A stretch of DNA of 64,000 nucleotides from an uncultured Azospirillum sp. (GCF_946480385.1 NZ_CAMLJP010000021.1:1-64000); one strand, 5' to 3'; numbered from the stretch's first letter, positions 35,265 to 43,584 are shown. Notes: a model not told the origin generated them from the sequence alone. Translations and numbers: made by a program.

Positions 35265-36002
35265 ATGGCTCAGGATAAAAAGGGCTTCAGCCACGACCTG
35301 ATCGAGCGGAACACCCTTCTGCTGATCGTGCTCGTGCTGATCACCGTGTCGATCGGCGGTCTGGTTCAGATCGTCCCGCTCTTCACGATCGAATCGACCA
35401 TCGAGAAGGTGGAGGGGGTCCGTCCCTACTCCCCGCTCGAGCTGGCCGGGCAGAACATCTACTTCCGCGAAGGCTGCTACAACTGCCACAGCCAGCAGAT
35501 CCGTCCGTTCCGTGACGAGGTCGAGCGCTATGGTCACTACTCGCTGGCGGCGGAGTCGATGTACGACCATCCGTTCCAGTGGGGCTCCAAGCGCACCGGC
35601 CCGGATCTGGCCCGCGTCGGCGGCAAGTACTCCAACGACTGGCAGGTCGCCCATCTGGTGAACCCGCGCGCGGTCGTGCCGGAGTCGATCATGCCGACCT
35701 ACGGCTGGATGAAGGACCGTCCGCTGAGCTACGGCGACATCGCCGACCACCTGAAGACCCTGAAGATCGTCGGGGTGCCCTACACCGACGAGCAGATCGC
35801 CAACGCCAAGGCCGACCTGGAAGCGCAGAAGAACCCCGACGCCGATACCGCCGGGCTGATGAAGCGCTACCCGAAGGCCGTGGTCGCGAACTTCACCGGC
35901 AGCAAGACCGTCACCGAAATGGACGCTCTGGTTGCCTACCTGCAAGTGCTGGGCACCATGGTGGACTTCACCAAGTACCAGTCCAAGCAGCTGCAGCAGT
36001 AA
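35265..36002 (+). CDS. ccoO: cbb3-type cytochrome c oxidase subunit II
   Basis: Membrane-anchored monoheme cytochrome c of the cbb3 oxidase, 245 aa. An N-terminal anchor (about 12-38) is followed by the heme site C-Y-N-C-H (Cys71, Cys74, His75). [13 protein letters not shown] probably supplies the methionine ligand. The start at 35265 is preferred over the ATG at 35256: AGGGAAGG ends just before 35256, which leaves no spacing for that codon but a normal 9 nt for 35265. It passes electrons from CcoP to CcoN. Confidence 0.95.
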   Translation: MAQDKKGFSHDLIERNTLLLIVLVLITVSIGGLVQIVPLFTIESTIEKVEGVRPYSPLELAGQNIYFREGCYNCHSQQIRPFRDEVERYGHYSLAAESMYDHPFQWGSKRTGPDLARVGGKYSNDWQVAHLVNPRAVVPESIMPTYGWMKDRPLSYGDIADHLKTLKIVGVPYTDEQIANAKADLEAQKNPDADTAGLMKRYPKAVVANFTGSKTVTEMDALVAYLQVLGTMVDFTKYQSKQLQQ

Positions 36003-36017
36003 TCGGGGGAGGAATCC

Positions 36018-36179
36018 ATGGACTTGGATTCGATCACGGTGATGCTTCGGTCCTTCTGGACGGTGTGGTTGATGCTGCTGCTGACGGGCATCCTGGTTTA
36101 CGCCATGTGGCCCGGCAACCGCCGCACCTTCGACGACGCCGCCCAGATCCCGCTCAAGGATGATGGTCAGGAGCTTTAG
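36018..36179 (+). CDS. ccoQ: cbb3-type oxidase subunit IV
   Basis: A 53-aa single-helix protein between ccoO and ccoP. It starts MDLDSITVMLRSFWTVW, continues with a membrane helix (about 12-30) and a typical CcoQ end (YAMWPGNRRTFDDAAQIPL). GGGGAGGAATCC precedes the ATG at 36018. Its stop lies 3 bp before ccoP. CcoQ proteins stabilise the interaction of CcoP with the core complex. Confidence 0.93.
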   Translation: MDLDSITVMLRSFWTVWLMLLLTGILVYAMWPGNRRTFDDAAQIPLKDDGQEL

Positions 36180-36182
36180 ACC

Positions 36183-37073
36183 ATGGCACAGAATTACAAG
36201 GACGAGCTGTCCGGCGTCGAGACCACCGGCCACGAGTGGGATGGACTGCGCGAGCTGAACAATCCGCTGCCCAAGTGGTGGCTGTATCTCTTCTACGTCT
36301 GCATCGCCTGGGCGATGGTGTACTACGTGTTCTACCCGGCCTGGCCGCTGGGCAAGACCTACACGAAGGGCATCCTCGGCTATTCCCAGCGCGAGGAGCT
36401 CGACACCAAGCTGGCGGAAGCGAAGGCCGGCCAGGCCAAGTACCTGACCGCCATCGCCGCCAAGTCGGTCGATGAAATCCAGAAGGACAAGGACCTGCTG
36501 GGCTTCGCGATGGCCGGCGGCCGCTCCTACTTCAACGAGAACTGCGCCGCCTGCCACGGCGCCGGTGGCCAGGGTGCCAAGGGCTTCCCGACGCTGGCCG
36601 ACGACGTGTGGCTGTGGGGCGGTGCCTCGGCCGACATCTACAAGACCATCCAGCACGGCATCCGTTCGGATGACGGCGACACCCGCGGCACCCCGAACGT
36701 CGGCATGACCGCCTTCGGCAAGGACGGCATCCTCACCCGCGATCAGATCGATCAGGTGACGGACTATGTCCTGTCGCTGAACGGCAAGCCTGCCGACGCC
36801 GGCAAGGCCGAGAAGGGCAAGACCGTCTATGACGAGAACTGCGCCGCCTGCCACGGCGACGCGGCCCAGGGTGCGGTTGCCGCCGGCATCGACGGCGTCG
36901 GCGCCCCGCCGCTGAAGCAGGCCAACTGGCTCTACGGCGGCGACAAGGCGACGCTGATGGAGACGGTGACCAACGGCCGCGCCGGCGTGATGCCGGCCTG
37001 GTCCAAGCGCCTGGACGACGCGACGATCAAGTCGCTGGCGGTCTACGTCCACAACCTGGGCGGCGGCAAGTAA
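36183..37073 (+). CDS. ccoP: cbb3-type cytochrome c oxidase subunit III (diheme)
   Basis: Membrane-anchored diheme cytochrome c of 296 aa that feeds electrons into the oxidase. The N-terminus YKDELSGVETTGHEWDGLRELNNPLPKWW is typical (seen in parts as GVETTGHEWDGLRELNNPLP), followed by a membrane helix (about 38-58). Heme sites are Cys121-x2-Cys124-His125 and Cys220-x2-Cys223-His224, both written CAACHG. It ends the ccoNOQP transcript, since a strong terminator follows. Confidence 0.97.
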   Translation: MAQNYKDELSGVETTGHEWDGLRELNNPLPKWWLYLFYVCIAWAMVYYVFYPAWPLGKTYTKGILGYSQREELDTKLAEAKAGQAKYLTAIAAKSVDEIQKDKDLLGFAMAGGRSYFNENCAACHGAGGQGAKGFPTLADDVWLWGGASADIYKTIQHGIRSDDGDTRGTPNVGMTAFGKDGILTRDQIDQVTDYVLSLNGKPADAGKAEKGKTVYDENCAACHGDAAQGAVAAGIDGVGAPPLKQANWLYGGDKATLMETVTNGRAGVMPAWSKRLDDATIKSLAVYVHNLGGGK

Positions 37074-37110
37074 GCCGTCCAACCAGGGAACTGGTTCGGA
37101 ACTGACCGGA

Positions 37111-37145
37111 AAGGCGTCGGGGGGCACTCCCCGGCGCCTTTTTCT
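37111..37145 (+). terminator. Intrinsic terminator after ccoP
   Basis: A 12-bp stem (AAGGCGTCGGGG with CCCCGGCGCCTT, one U-G pair), a 6-nt loop, and TTTTTCTT at its end. It separates the ccoNOQP transcript from the assembly genes ccoH, ccoI and ccoS. Confidence 0.88.
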
Positions 37146-37192
37146 TATGCGCAACTGGCGGTCGGACCGCCGCTTCGTTAACTTCCTGTCAT

Positions 37193-37206
37193 TTGATCCA
37201 TCGCAA
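37193..37206 (+). promoter_or_regulatory. Possible degenerate FNR box upstream of ccoH
   Basis: TTGATCCATCGCAA keeps a perfect left half (TTGAT) but only three of five bases in the right half. It lies 110 nt before ccoH and after the ccoP terminator, where a second FNR-dependent promoter for the assembly genes would be expected. Weak evidence. Confidence 0.3.
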
Positions 37207-37315
37207 TGTACCTGCGGCAATCGGTCGCCATAGTGCCTCCCGACCGGCCACACACATCGTCGATCAAACGCCGCCGATCGAAAGCAGCCGACCAGCCGAA
37301 GGGCAGCCAGCGACC

Positions 37316-37846
37316 ATGAGCATCAGCACCGCCACCGGAAACCGTCCCGTCTCCCCGAAGCGTGGCAAGGCACCGCGCCAGCCGGGATGGTACATTCCCT
37401 GGATCTTCGTCGGCGTCTTCATGATCGTCCTGGCGGTGAACGGGGTGATGGTCCATTTCGCGATGTCGAGCTGGACCGGGGTGGAGACCGAGAACCACTT
37501 CATCAAGGGTCTCGGCTACAACAACGACCTCGCCGGCGCCCGCGCCCAGGCGGAGCGCGGCTGGCAGGTCGAGCCGCAATTCACCAGCACCGAGCCGCGC
37601 AAGGCCGTCATCGCCATCACCGCCCGCGACAAGGCCGGAAATGTCCTGAAGGACGCCACCGTCTCCGTGACGATGATCCGCCCGACCGCGGAGGGGCACG
37701 ACAAGAGCCTGACGCTGCCCTATCTGGGCGAGGGCCGCTATGGCGCCCCGGTGGAGCTGGATCTGGAAGGCCAGTGGGACATGCGCTTCGTCATCACCCA
37801 CGCCACCGGCGATTATCAGGACAAGAAGCGCGTCTGGGTGCAGTGA
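37316..37846 (+). CDS. ccoH: cbb3 oxidase assembly protein CcoH/FixH
   Basis: A 176-aa membrane protein of the FixH family needed for cbb3 assembly. It has a single N-terminal helix (about 24-46: WYIPWIFVGVFMIVLAVNGV) and a periplasmic domain with the family sequences TENHFIKGLGYNN and PVELDLEGQWDMRF. GAAGGG lies upstream of the ATG at 37316; an alternative frame start at 37193 has no ribosome-binding site. Normally ccoG precedes this gene, but here ccoH is the first gene after the ccoP terminator. Confidence 0.9.
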   Translation: MSISTATGNRPVSPKRGKAPRQPGWYIPWIFVGVFMIVLAVNGVMVHFAMSSWTGVETENHFIKGLGYNNDLAGARAQAERGWQVEPQFTSTEPRKAVIAITARDKAGNVLKDATVSVTMIRPTAEGHDKSLTLPYLGEGRYGAPVELDLEGQWDMRFVITHATGDYQDKKRVWVQ

Positions 37847-37891
37847 CGACGGCGACACCGCCGCGACCGGGACAGTCAGGGTGACGTTGAG

Positions 37892-40411
37892 ATGACCGTC
37901 TGCCTCCATTGCGGACAAGAGCTGGGCGAAGGCGCGCAAACCGGTGGGCTGACCGCGGGCGATGGCGCTGGTCCCTTCTGCTGCACCGGCTGCGCCGCCG
38001 CCTACGACCTCGTCCGCGGGCTGGGGCTGGAGCGCTATTACGAGCGCCGCAGCGTCGATCCCACCGCCCGCCCGCTGCGTCCCGACGAGACCCCGGCCGC
38101 CGATTACGAGCCGCATGCCCGCGAGGAGTCCGACGGCAGCCGCAGCCTGCACCTGATGGTCGACGGCATGCAGTGCGCGGCCTGCGTCTGGCTGATCGAA
38201 TCGGCGCTCAGCCGCCGGCCGGGCGTCGGCCATGCCCGCATGAACATGACCACGCGCCGGCTGACCGTGCGCTGGGATCCCAAGGCGACCGACGCCAACG
38301 CGGTGGTCGGCACCGTGGCGCAGCTGGGCTACCGCGCCGTGCCCTTCGACCCCGACCGGCTGGGCGGCGCCCAGGCCAGGAGCGAGAAGGAGCTGCTGCG
38401 CGCGATGGCGGTGGCGGGCTTCGCCATGGGCAACGTCATGCTGCTGTCGGTGTCGGTCTGGGCCGGCCACAGCCAGGGCATGGGCACCGCCACCCGCGAC
38501 CTGATGCACTGGATCTCGGCGCTGGTCTGCATGCCGGCCATCGCCTATGCGCTGCGTCCCTTCGCCCGCTCGGCGCTGTCGGCCCTGCGCCACGGCCGCA
38601 CCAACATGGACGTGCCGATCACCATCGGCGTCCTGCTCGCCACCGGCATGAGCCTGTTCGAGACGATCCACAGCGGCGAGCACGCCTATTTCGACGGCGC
38701 GGTGATGCTGCTGTTCTTCCTGCTGATCGGCCGCTATCTCGACCAGCGGGCGCGCGGGCGGGCGCGGTCGGCGGCGGAACAGCTGCTGGGCCTGCGCGCC
38801 AACGCCGTCACCATCCTGAACGAAGACGGTACCAGCGCCGTGGTGGCGCCGGAGCAGGTCGGCCCCGGCAGCACCATCCTGGTCGCCGCCGGCGAACGCA
38901 TCCCCGTCGACGGCCGGGTGTCCGACGGCGTGTCCGACCTCGACACCGCGCTCATCACCGGCGAGACGGTGCCGGGCACCGCCCGGCCGGGCGATCAGGT
39001 CTTCGCCGGCACCCTGAACCTGACCGCGCCGCTGCGCCTGACCGTCACCGCGGTGGGTGAGGGCACGCTGCTGGCCGAGATCGTCCGGCTGATGGAGGTG
39101 GCCGAGCAGGGCCGCGCCAAGTACGTCGCCATCGCCGACCGGGTGTCGCGCCTCTACGCCCCCGTCGTGCATCTGGCCGCGCTGACCACCTTCGCCGCCT
39201 GGATGCTGCTGGGCGGGGTGGTGTGGCAGGACGCGCTGATGAACGCCATCGCCGTGCTGATCATCACCTGCCCCTGCGCGCTGGCGTTGGCCGTGCCAGT
39301 GGTGCAGGTGATCGCCAGCGGCCGGCTGATGCGGCAGGGTACCCTGCTGAAAAGCCCGACCGCGCTGGAACGGCTCGCCACCATCGACACGGTGGTGTTC
39401 GACAAGACCGGCACATTGACCGAGGGGCGCCCGGTGCCGCAGCTGGATGGGCCGGCGGCGGGGGGGCTGCCGGCGGAGGATCTGGCGCTGGCGGCCTCGC
39501 TCGCCGCAGCCAGCCGCCATCCGCTGGCCCGTGCGCTGGCCGCCGTCGCTCCGGAGGTTCCGGTCGCCACCGGCGTGCGCGAGATCGCCGGCGCCGGCCT
39601 GTCCCTGCAGACGGCGGACGGCGAGGTGCGGCTGGGCAGCCGCCGCTTCACCGGCGCGCCGCCGGAGGCCGAGGACGCCGCCGGTCCTGAGCTGTGGCTC
39701 GCCCGTCCGGGCGAGGAGCCGCGCCGGATCGTCTTCCTCGACGCCCCACGTCCGGATGCCGCCGCCGTGGTGGCGGCGCTGAAGGCACGCGGGCTGGAGG
39801 TGAAGCTGCTGTCGGGCGACCGCAAGGGCGCGGTGGCGGCGGTGGCGGAGCGGCTGGGCATCGCCGATTGGCGGGCCGAGCAGACGCCGGCCGACAAGAC
39901 CGCGGCGCTGGCCGAACTGGCGGCGCAGGGCCGCACCGTGCTGATGGTCGGCGACGGGCTGAACGACGCCCCGGCGCTGACCGCCGCTGCGGTGTCGATG
40001 TCGCCCTCCACCGCGGTGGACGTCAGCCAGACCGCCGCCGACGTGGTGTTCCAGGGCCGGCTGCTGCGCCCCATCGTCGAGACGGTGGAGGTCTCCCGCC
40101 GGTCCGGCCGTCTGGTGAAGCAGAATTTCGGCATCGCGCTGGTGTATAACCTGTGCGCCGTGCCGCTCGCGATGGGGGGGCTGCTGACGCCGCTGCTGGC
40201 GGCGCTGGCCATGTCGTCGTCGTCGCTGATCGTCATTCTCAACGCGCTGCGGCTGGCCCGTGGCGCCGTCGTCAAGGATCTTCCCCTGCGGGACATCGCC
40301 GCGCGGGAAGCGTCGGGTAAGGATTCGGGTGATGGACGAGCTTCTCTATCTGATCGCGATCGCGCTGAGCCTGGGCGGGCTGGGGCTGGCGGCCTTTCTG
40401 TGGGCGCTTAA
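37892..40411 (+). CDS. ccoI: P1B-type copper ATPase for cbb3 assembly (CcoI/FixI)
   Basis: An 839-aa copper-exporting P-type ATPase that delivers copper for the CcoN Cu_B site. The N-terminus has a cysteine cluster (CLHCG and CCTGC), then a heavy-metal domain with Cys95-x2-Cys98 (DGMQCAACVW). Eight membrane helices follow, with the translocation motif Cys460-Pro-Cys462, the phosphorylated Asp504 in DKTGT, TGE (ALITGETVPG) and GDGLNDAPAL. The last 27 codons overlap the start of ccoS in another frame, an unusually long overlap. The C-terminal tail (RAEPGRAGAGGLSVGA) lies in that overlap and looks non-conserved. Confidence 0.95.
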   Translation: MTVCLHCGQELGEGAQTGGLTAGDGAGPFCCTGCAAAYDLVRGLGLERYYERRSVDPTARPLRPDETPAADYEPHAREESDGSRSLHLMVDGMQCAACVWLIESALSRRPGVGHARMNMTTRRLTVRWDPKATDANAVVGTVAQLGYRAVPFDPDRLGGAQARSEKELLRAMAVAGFAMGNVMLLSVSVWAGHSQGMGTATRDLMHWISALVCMPAIAYALRPFARSALSALRHGRTNMDVPITIGVLLATGMSLFETIHSGEHAYFDGAVMLLFFLLIGRYLDQRARGRARSAAEQLLGLRANAVTILNEDGTSAVVAPEQVGPGSTILVAAGERIPVDGRVSDGVSDLDTALITGETVPGTARPGDQVFAGTLNLTAPLRLTVTAVGEGTLLAEIVRLMEVAEQGRAKYVAIADRVSRLYAPVVHLAALTTFAAWMLLGGVVWQDALMNAIAVLIITCPCALALAVPVVQVIASGRLMRQGTLLKSPTALERLATIDTVVFDKTGTLTEGRPVPQLDGPAAGGLPAEDLALAASLAAASRHPLARALAAVAPEVPVATGVREIAGAGLSLQTADGEVRLGSRRFTGAPPEAEDAAGPELWLARPGEEPRRIVFLDAPRPDAAAVVAALKARGLEVKLLSGDRKGAVAAVAERLGIADWRAEQTPADKTAALAELAAQGRTVLMVGDGLNDAPALTAAAVSMSPSTAVDVSQTAADVVFQGRLLRPIVETVEVSRRSGRLVKQNFGIALVYNLCAVPLAMGGLLTPLLAALAMSSSSLIVILNALRLARGAVVKDLPLRDIAAREASGKDSGDGRASLSDRDRAEPGRAGAGGLSVGA

Positions 40412-40535
40412 GTCCGGCCAGTTCGACGATCTGGACGGAGCGGCCCACCGCGTGCTGTTCGACGACGATCTGCCGCCGCCCGCCCGCGCCGGACATGAAC
40501 CGGCCAAGCCGGCGGAGGCCGGGCGCGGGCAATAG
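40332..40535 (+). CDS. ccoS: cbb3 oxidase assembly protein CcoS
   Basis: A 67-aa single-helix maturation factor. The helix is at about 4-25 (LLYLIAIALSLGGLGLAAFLW), followed by the diagnostic ALKSGQFDDLDGAAHRVLFDDD. The C-terminal tail is rich in Pro and Ala. The start ATG at 40332 lies inside ccoI; the two genes overlap by 80 bp. CcoS is needed for insertion of heme b and Cu_B into CcoN in studied species. Confidence 0.93.
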   Translation: MDELLYLIAIALSLGGLGLAAFLWALKSGQFDDLDGAAHRVLFDDDLPPPARAGHEPAKPAEAGRGQ

Positions 40536-40642
40536 CCACAAGCTCCGTATGGGCAATGAAAGGGTTGTATGCGTGCAAGGTTGCGATTCTCTGCGATTGC
40601 CACCAATATGGGCGCATGCGGAATGAAAGGCTGGGTTCCTCC

Positions 40643-41380
40643 ATGCCACCCTTCGATATGGTCCGGCCTCGCGACAAGAGCGCTGCGACGGAAATGAATC
40701 CCTGCGGGGCCTGTCCCGTGCGCAGCCTGACGGTGTGCGCCGCGCTGGAACCGGAGGAATTGCGCCGTCTTGCCGACATTCTGCAGAATGTGCGCATCGA
40801 CGCCGGCCACACCCTGTTCGCCGAGGGTGACGCAGCCGACGCGCTCTACAACGTCACCTCCGGTACGGTGAAGCTGTACAAGCTGCTGCCGGACGGGCGC
40901 CGCCAGATCACCGGCTTCCTGGTGACCGGCGATTTCCTGGGGCTGGCGGTCAACGACAGCTATGCCTACACCGCCGAGTCGGTGACCAGCGCCTCGCTCT
41001 GCCGCTTCCCGCGCAAGAAGATCGACGCGCTGCTGGAGGAATTCCCCAAGATGCAGCGGCGCCTGTTCTCCATGGCGTCGAACGAGCTGGCCGCGGCGCA
41101 GGACCAGATGCTTCTGCTCGGCCGCAAGACGGCGAAGGAGAAGATCTGCTCCTTCCTGCTGATGCTGTCCCAGCGCGCCGCCCGCCGCGGCCACAAGGAA
41201 AACCCGGTCTTCGTGCCGATGAGCCGCGCCGACATCGCCGACTATCTCGGCCTGACCACCGAAACCGTCAGCCGCACCTTCACCCAGCTGAAGACCGCCG
41301 GGGTGATCTCGCTGCAGGAAGGCAACAAGGTCCTGATCGCCGATCTCGACGCGATGTACGATCTGGCCGAAGGGGCGTGA
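40643..41380 (+). CDS. fnrL: Oxygen-sensing Crp/Fnr-family activator, FnrL type
   Basis: A 245-aa global anaerobic regulator. Cys21, Cys24 and Cys32 (CGACPVRSLTVC) plus Cys120 (SASLCRF) fit an FNR-type [4Fe-4S] cluster. A cyclic-nucleotide-like domain (about 40-150) is followed by a helix-turn-helix (MSRADIADYLGLTTETVSRTF) with E-x-x-S-R, the residues that read TTGAT. It therefore most likely binds the boxes before hemA and ccoN. The frame is open from 40556, and ATGs at 40556 and 40616 are alternatives. 40643 was chosen because AAAGG lies upstream and little conserved sequence precedes it. FixK is excluded by the cysteine set. Confidence 0.9.
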   Translation: MPPFDMVRPRDKSAATEMNPCGACPVRSLTVCAALEPEELRRLADILQNVRIDAGHTLFAEGDAADALYNVTSGTVKLYKLLPDGRRQITGFLVTGDFLGLAVNDSYAYTAESVTSASLCRFPRKKIDALLEEFPKMQRRLFSMASNELAAAQDQMLLLGRKTAKEKICSFLLMLSQRAARRGHKENPVFVPMSRADIADYLGLTTETVSRTFTQLKTAGVISLQEGNKVLIADLDAMYDLAEGA

Positions 41381-41393
41381 CCCGGAGTGACAC

Positions 41394-41427
41394 GGGGGGC
41401 GCCACGGCGTTGCCGTGAGCGCCGCCC
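41394..41427. terminator. Hairpin between convergent fnrL and ctaA
   Basis: A strong GC-rich stem built from GGCGC-CACGGC and GCCGTG-A-GCGCC around a GTT loop, with further G/C pairing outside. No T-run follows on either strand, so its role as terminator is likely only by position. Confidence 0.45.
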
Positions 41428-41440
41428 CATCACGAAGCGG

Positions 41441-42526
41441 TCAGTCCACGGACCGCAGTTCGAACAGCAGCCACACCAGCATCGACACCACGAGGATCGC
41501 GCCGGCCTGATGGGCGGCGGCGATGGGGATCCACACCACGGTCAGCAGCGTGGCGATGCCCATGGCGATCTGCAGCAGGATCATCGCGCCCGACGCCAGC
41601 GCGGCGCGGCCGGCGCGGCCGGGAAGGCGGGCATTCAGGACGCGGGCGGCCAGCACCAGCACCACCACCCCAGTCAGGATCGCCAGCGTGCGGTGGATCA
41701 GCTGGATCGCCGCGGTGTTCTCGAACGGGTTGATCCACCAGGGGGTCAGCGTGTTGACCTCCGGCGGGATCCAGTGGCCGGCCATCAGCGGGAAGGTGTT
41801 GTAGGCGAAGCCGGCATCCGATCCGGCGACGAAGGCGCCCCAAACGATGGTGACGGCGACCAGCCCCAGCGCCCAGCGGGCATGGCGGCGCAGGGGCGCC
41901 GACTCCGGCCGCCAGCCGGCCAGCGGCAGCGGGTCGAGCAGGCCCAGCGCCGTGCGCAGCAGCAGGGCATAGATCAGGATCGCGGTGCTGAGGTGCAGGG
42001 CCAGCCGGTAATGGCTGACGTTCGGCGAATCGACCAGCCCGCTCTTCACCATGAACCAGCCGATGCCGCCTTGCAGCCCACCCAGCAGGAACAGTCCGGC
42101 CAGCTTCGGCCAAAGCTCCGCCGAGATGCGGCCCTGCATCCAGAAGCGCAGGAAGGGGATCAGGAAGACGAAGCCGATCAGCTGGCCCCACAGCCGGTGG
42201 AACCACTCCCACCAGAAGATCGACTGGAAACCGGCCAGATCCATGTGGTTGTTGTAGATGCGGAATTCCGGCGTCGCCTTGTACAGGTCGAAGACGCGGT
42301 TCCACTCCGCCGAGGACAGCGGCGGCAGGATGCCGATCAGCGGCTTCCACTCCACCATCGACAGGCCGGATTCCGTCAGCCGGGTGATGGCGCCGATCAC
42401 GGCCATCGCCAGCACCATGGCGGCGCAGATCAGAAGCCAGACGGCGATGGGCCGGTTCGGGTTGGGTGACGTGGGGGCGGCGAAGCTGTCGGAGGCGAAG
42501 GCGGTCAAGGCGGCATTCCGGAGCAC
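41441..42526 (-). CDS. ctaA: Heme A synthase (Cox15/CtaA type 2)
   Basis: Oxidises heme O to heme A for aa3-type oxidases. A 361-aa membrane protein with about eight helices. Heme-binding histidines sit in the expected contexts: WWEWFHRLWGQ, SHYRLALHLS, IQLIHRTLA and IAAAHQAGA. GAITRLTESGLSMVEWKP is the typical first periplasmic loop. The start is uncertain: the frame begins with a GTG at 42526 lacking a ribosome-binding site, and a TTG six codons later has GGAA upstream. Since cbb3 uses heme b only, this gene serves another oxidase. It converges on fnrL. Confidence 0.93.
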   Translation of the reverse strand: MLRNAALTAFASDSFAAPTSPNPNRPIAVWLLICAAMVLAMAVIGAITRLTESGLSMVEWKPLIGILPPLSSAEWNRVFDLYKATPEFRIYNNHMDLAGFQSIFWWEWFHRLWGQLIGFVFLIPFLRFWMQGRISAELWPKLAGLFLLGGLQGGIGWFMVKSGLVDSPNVSHYRLALHLSTAILIYALLLRTALGLLDPLPLAGWRPESAPLRRHARWALGLVAVTIVWGAFVAGSDAGFAYNTFPLMAGHWIPPEVNTLTPWWINPFENTAAIQLIHRTLAILTGVVVLVLAARVLNARLPGRAGRAALASGAMILLQIAMGIATLLTVVWIPIAAAHQAGAILVVSMLVWLLFELRSVD

Positions 42527-42622
42527 GGCGGTGGGATGTTCGCCAATGTGGTGCGAACATCCCGTCGCGTCAAATTTCTCGTGTCCGGCGCCGCTTGTCC
42601 GATGGCTGCCGGAGGCGCCGGA

Positions 42623-43117
42623 TCAGGCGGTGCCGTCGGCAGTGGTCACGCCGGCCTGGGGCTGGGCGGTCTGGCTCTGGAACAGCGCCTCTTCCGCCGC
42701 GCGGCGGGCGACGAGGCCGGCCAGCTTGGTCGGCTTGCCGTTCACCGTGGCATAGACCCAGCGGCCGAACTGGCCGGCGGCCCCGGCGTAGTCGCCGGCA
42801 TTCAGCAGCTTCAGCAGGGTCGAGCTTTGCAGGCTGCCGGCGCCCAGGTTGAAGACGAAGGAGGACAGCGCGCCGCGCTGGTCGTCGTTCAGCGCCACCT
42901 TCACCAGTGCATCGACATGGCCCGCCGCCTCGGTCAGGTCGGAGGCGAGGAAGGCGTCGGCCTGCTCCGCGGTGATGGTCTGGCCCATCTTCACCCCGGC
43001 GGTGTGGCCGTAACCGATGGTGGGGACGCCGGCCGGGCAGAGATAGGCGTTGAGGTACAGGCCCTCGAAATGCTTCACGAGATCGACCGCGGCTTGGCAG
43101 ACCGGCTTGGTGGTCAT
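42623..43117 (-). CDS. Phage-type lysozyme (GH24), natural Cys variant
   Basis: A 164-aa T4-lysozyme-fold muramidase. The catalytic region HFEGLYLNAYLCPAG is followed by VPTIGYGHT. Glu18, Cys27 and Thr33 have the spacing of T4 Glu11, Asp20 and Thr26, so the usual aspartate is a cysteine here, a change also found in active phage endolysins. The C-terminal lobe includes QRGALSSFVFNLGAGSL. There is no signal peptide, so export would need a holin or an unknown route. GGGAG lies about 10 nt before the ATG at 43117. No other phage gene is nearby apart from a small membrane protein upstream. Confidence 0.88.
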   Translation of the reverse strand: MTTKPVCQAAVDLVKHFEGLYLNAYLCPAGVPTIGYGHTAGVKMGQTITAEQADAFLASDLTEAAGHVDALVKVALNDDQRGALSSFVFNLGAGSLQSSTLLKLLNAGDYAGAAGQFGRWVYATVNGKPTKLAGLVARRAAEEALFQSQTAQPQAGVTTADGTA

Positions 43118-43277
43118 GGATGGGAACTCCCGGTTGGCGCGCCGGGCGGACACCCTCCGCCCGCGACGGGGGCGATCCTATGCGAGATACGCGCTTAACG
43201 GGAAGAGTAGAATGCAAATTGTCGCAATTCGCCGCAAGCCGGCTGGATGGTTGTGCCGGAGAGTCAGAACCGGCGTG

Positions 43278-43529
43278 TCAGGGCGTCAGCGTCTGCGCGG
43301 CCCCGAACAGCACGAACAGGGCGAACAGCAGCGCGAACAGCCCGGCGATGGTCGTGACCTCCAGCAGCACCTCCACCAGCCGGTTCTCTTGGTCCCGCCA
43401 GCGCGTCCGCTTGCCCGGGATCGGATCGGAAGCGGTATGGGCCGGCCGATGTTCCACCGGCGGCATTCTCCGGATGCGGCCGGTGGCAGGAACTTCGGTC
43501 CAGCGTCCGGCCTTCCGCTTTGCCATCAT
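43278..43529 (-). CDS. Small C-terminally anchored membrane protein
   Basis: An 83-aa protein that I do not recognise. The first 50 residues are basic and Pro/Arg-rich (MMAKRKAGRWTEVPATGRIR, HRPAHTASDPIPGKRTRWRD). They are followed by one hydrophobic helix at the C-terminus (LLEVTTIAGLFALLFALFVLF). GGAGG lies 9 nt before the ATG at 43529. It is transcribed toward the lysozyme gene 160 bp away and could be a partner, for example a membrane-permeabilising protein, but this is speculation. A 34-bp palindrome lies immediately upstream of its ribosome-binding site. Confidence 0.6.
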   Translation of the reverse strand: MMAKRKAGRWTEVPATGRIRRMPPVEHRPAHTASDPIPGKRTRWRDQENRLVEVLLEVTTIAGLFALLFALFVLFGAAQTLTP

Positions 43530-43550
43530 TGCGCCCTCCACCTCACCAAT

Positions 43551-43584
43551 GTCGTTATTGACTAAAATTTTAGCCAATAACGAC
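43551..43584. promoter_or_regulatory. 34-bp near-perfect AT-rich palindrome
   Basis: The outer 10-bp arms GTCGTTATTG (43551-43560) and CAATAACGAC (43575-43584) are exact inverts. The centre CTAAAATTTTAG (43562-43573) is a perfect 12-bp palindrome. Only one base pair (43561 with 43574) fails, so each arm has 16 of 17 matched bases. The left edge is 21 bp from the start codon of the small membrane protein, between it and usg. It could be an operator covering a -10-like TAAAAT, a terminator-like hairpin for usg, or a recombination site. Confidence 0.7.

Noticed and set aside
33768..37253. A 1161-codon open frame on the minus strand
   Set aside because: It is exactly antisense to ccoNOQP, whose products carry all catalytic residues. 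His/Asp/Gln-rich shadow composition.
43551..43584. Chromosomal dif site
   Set aside because: The 34-bp size differs from the 28-bp dif, and the arms do not match the XerC/XerD-binding consensus. Left as an unexplained palindrome.
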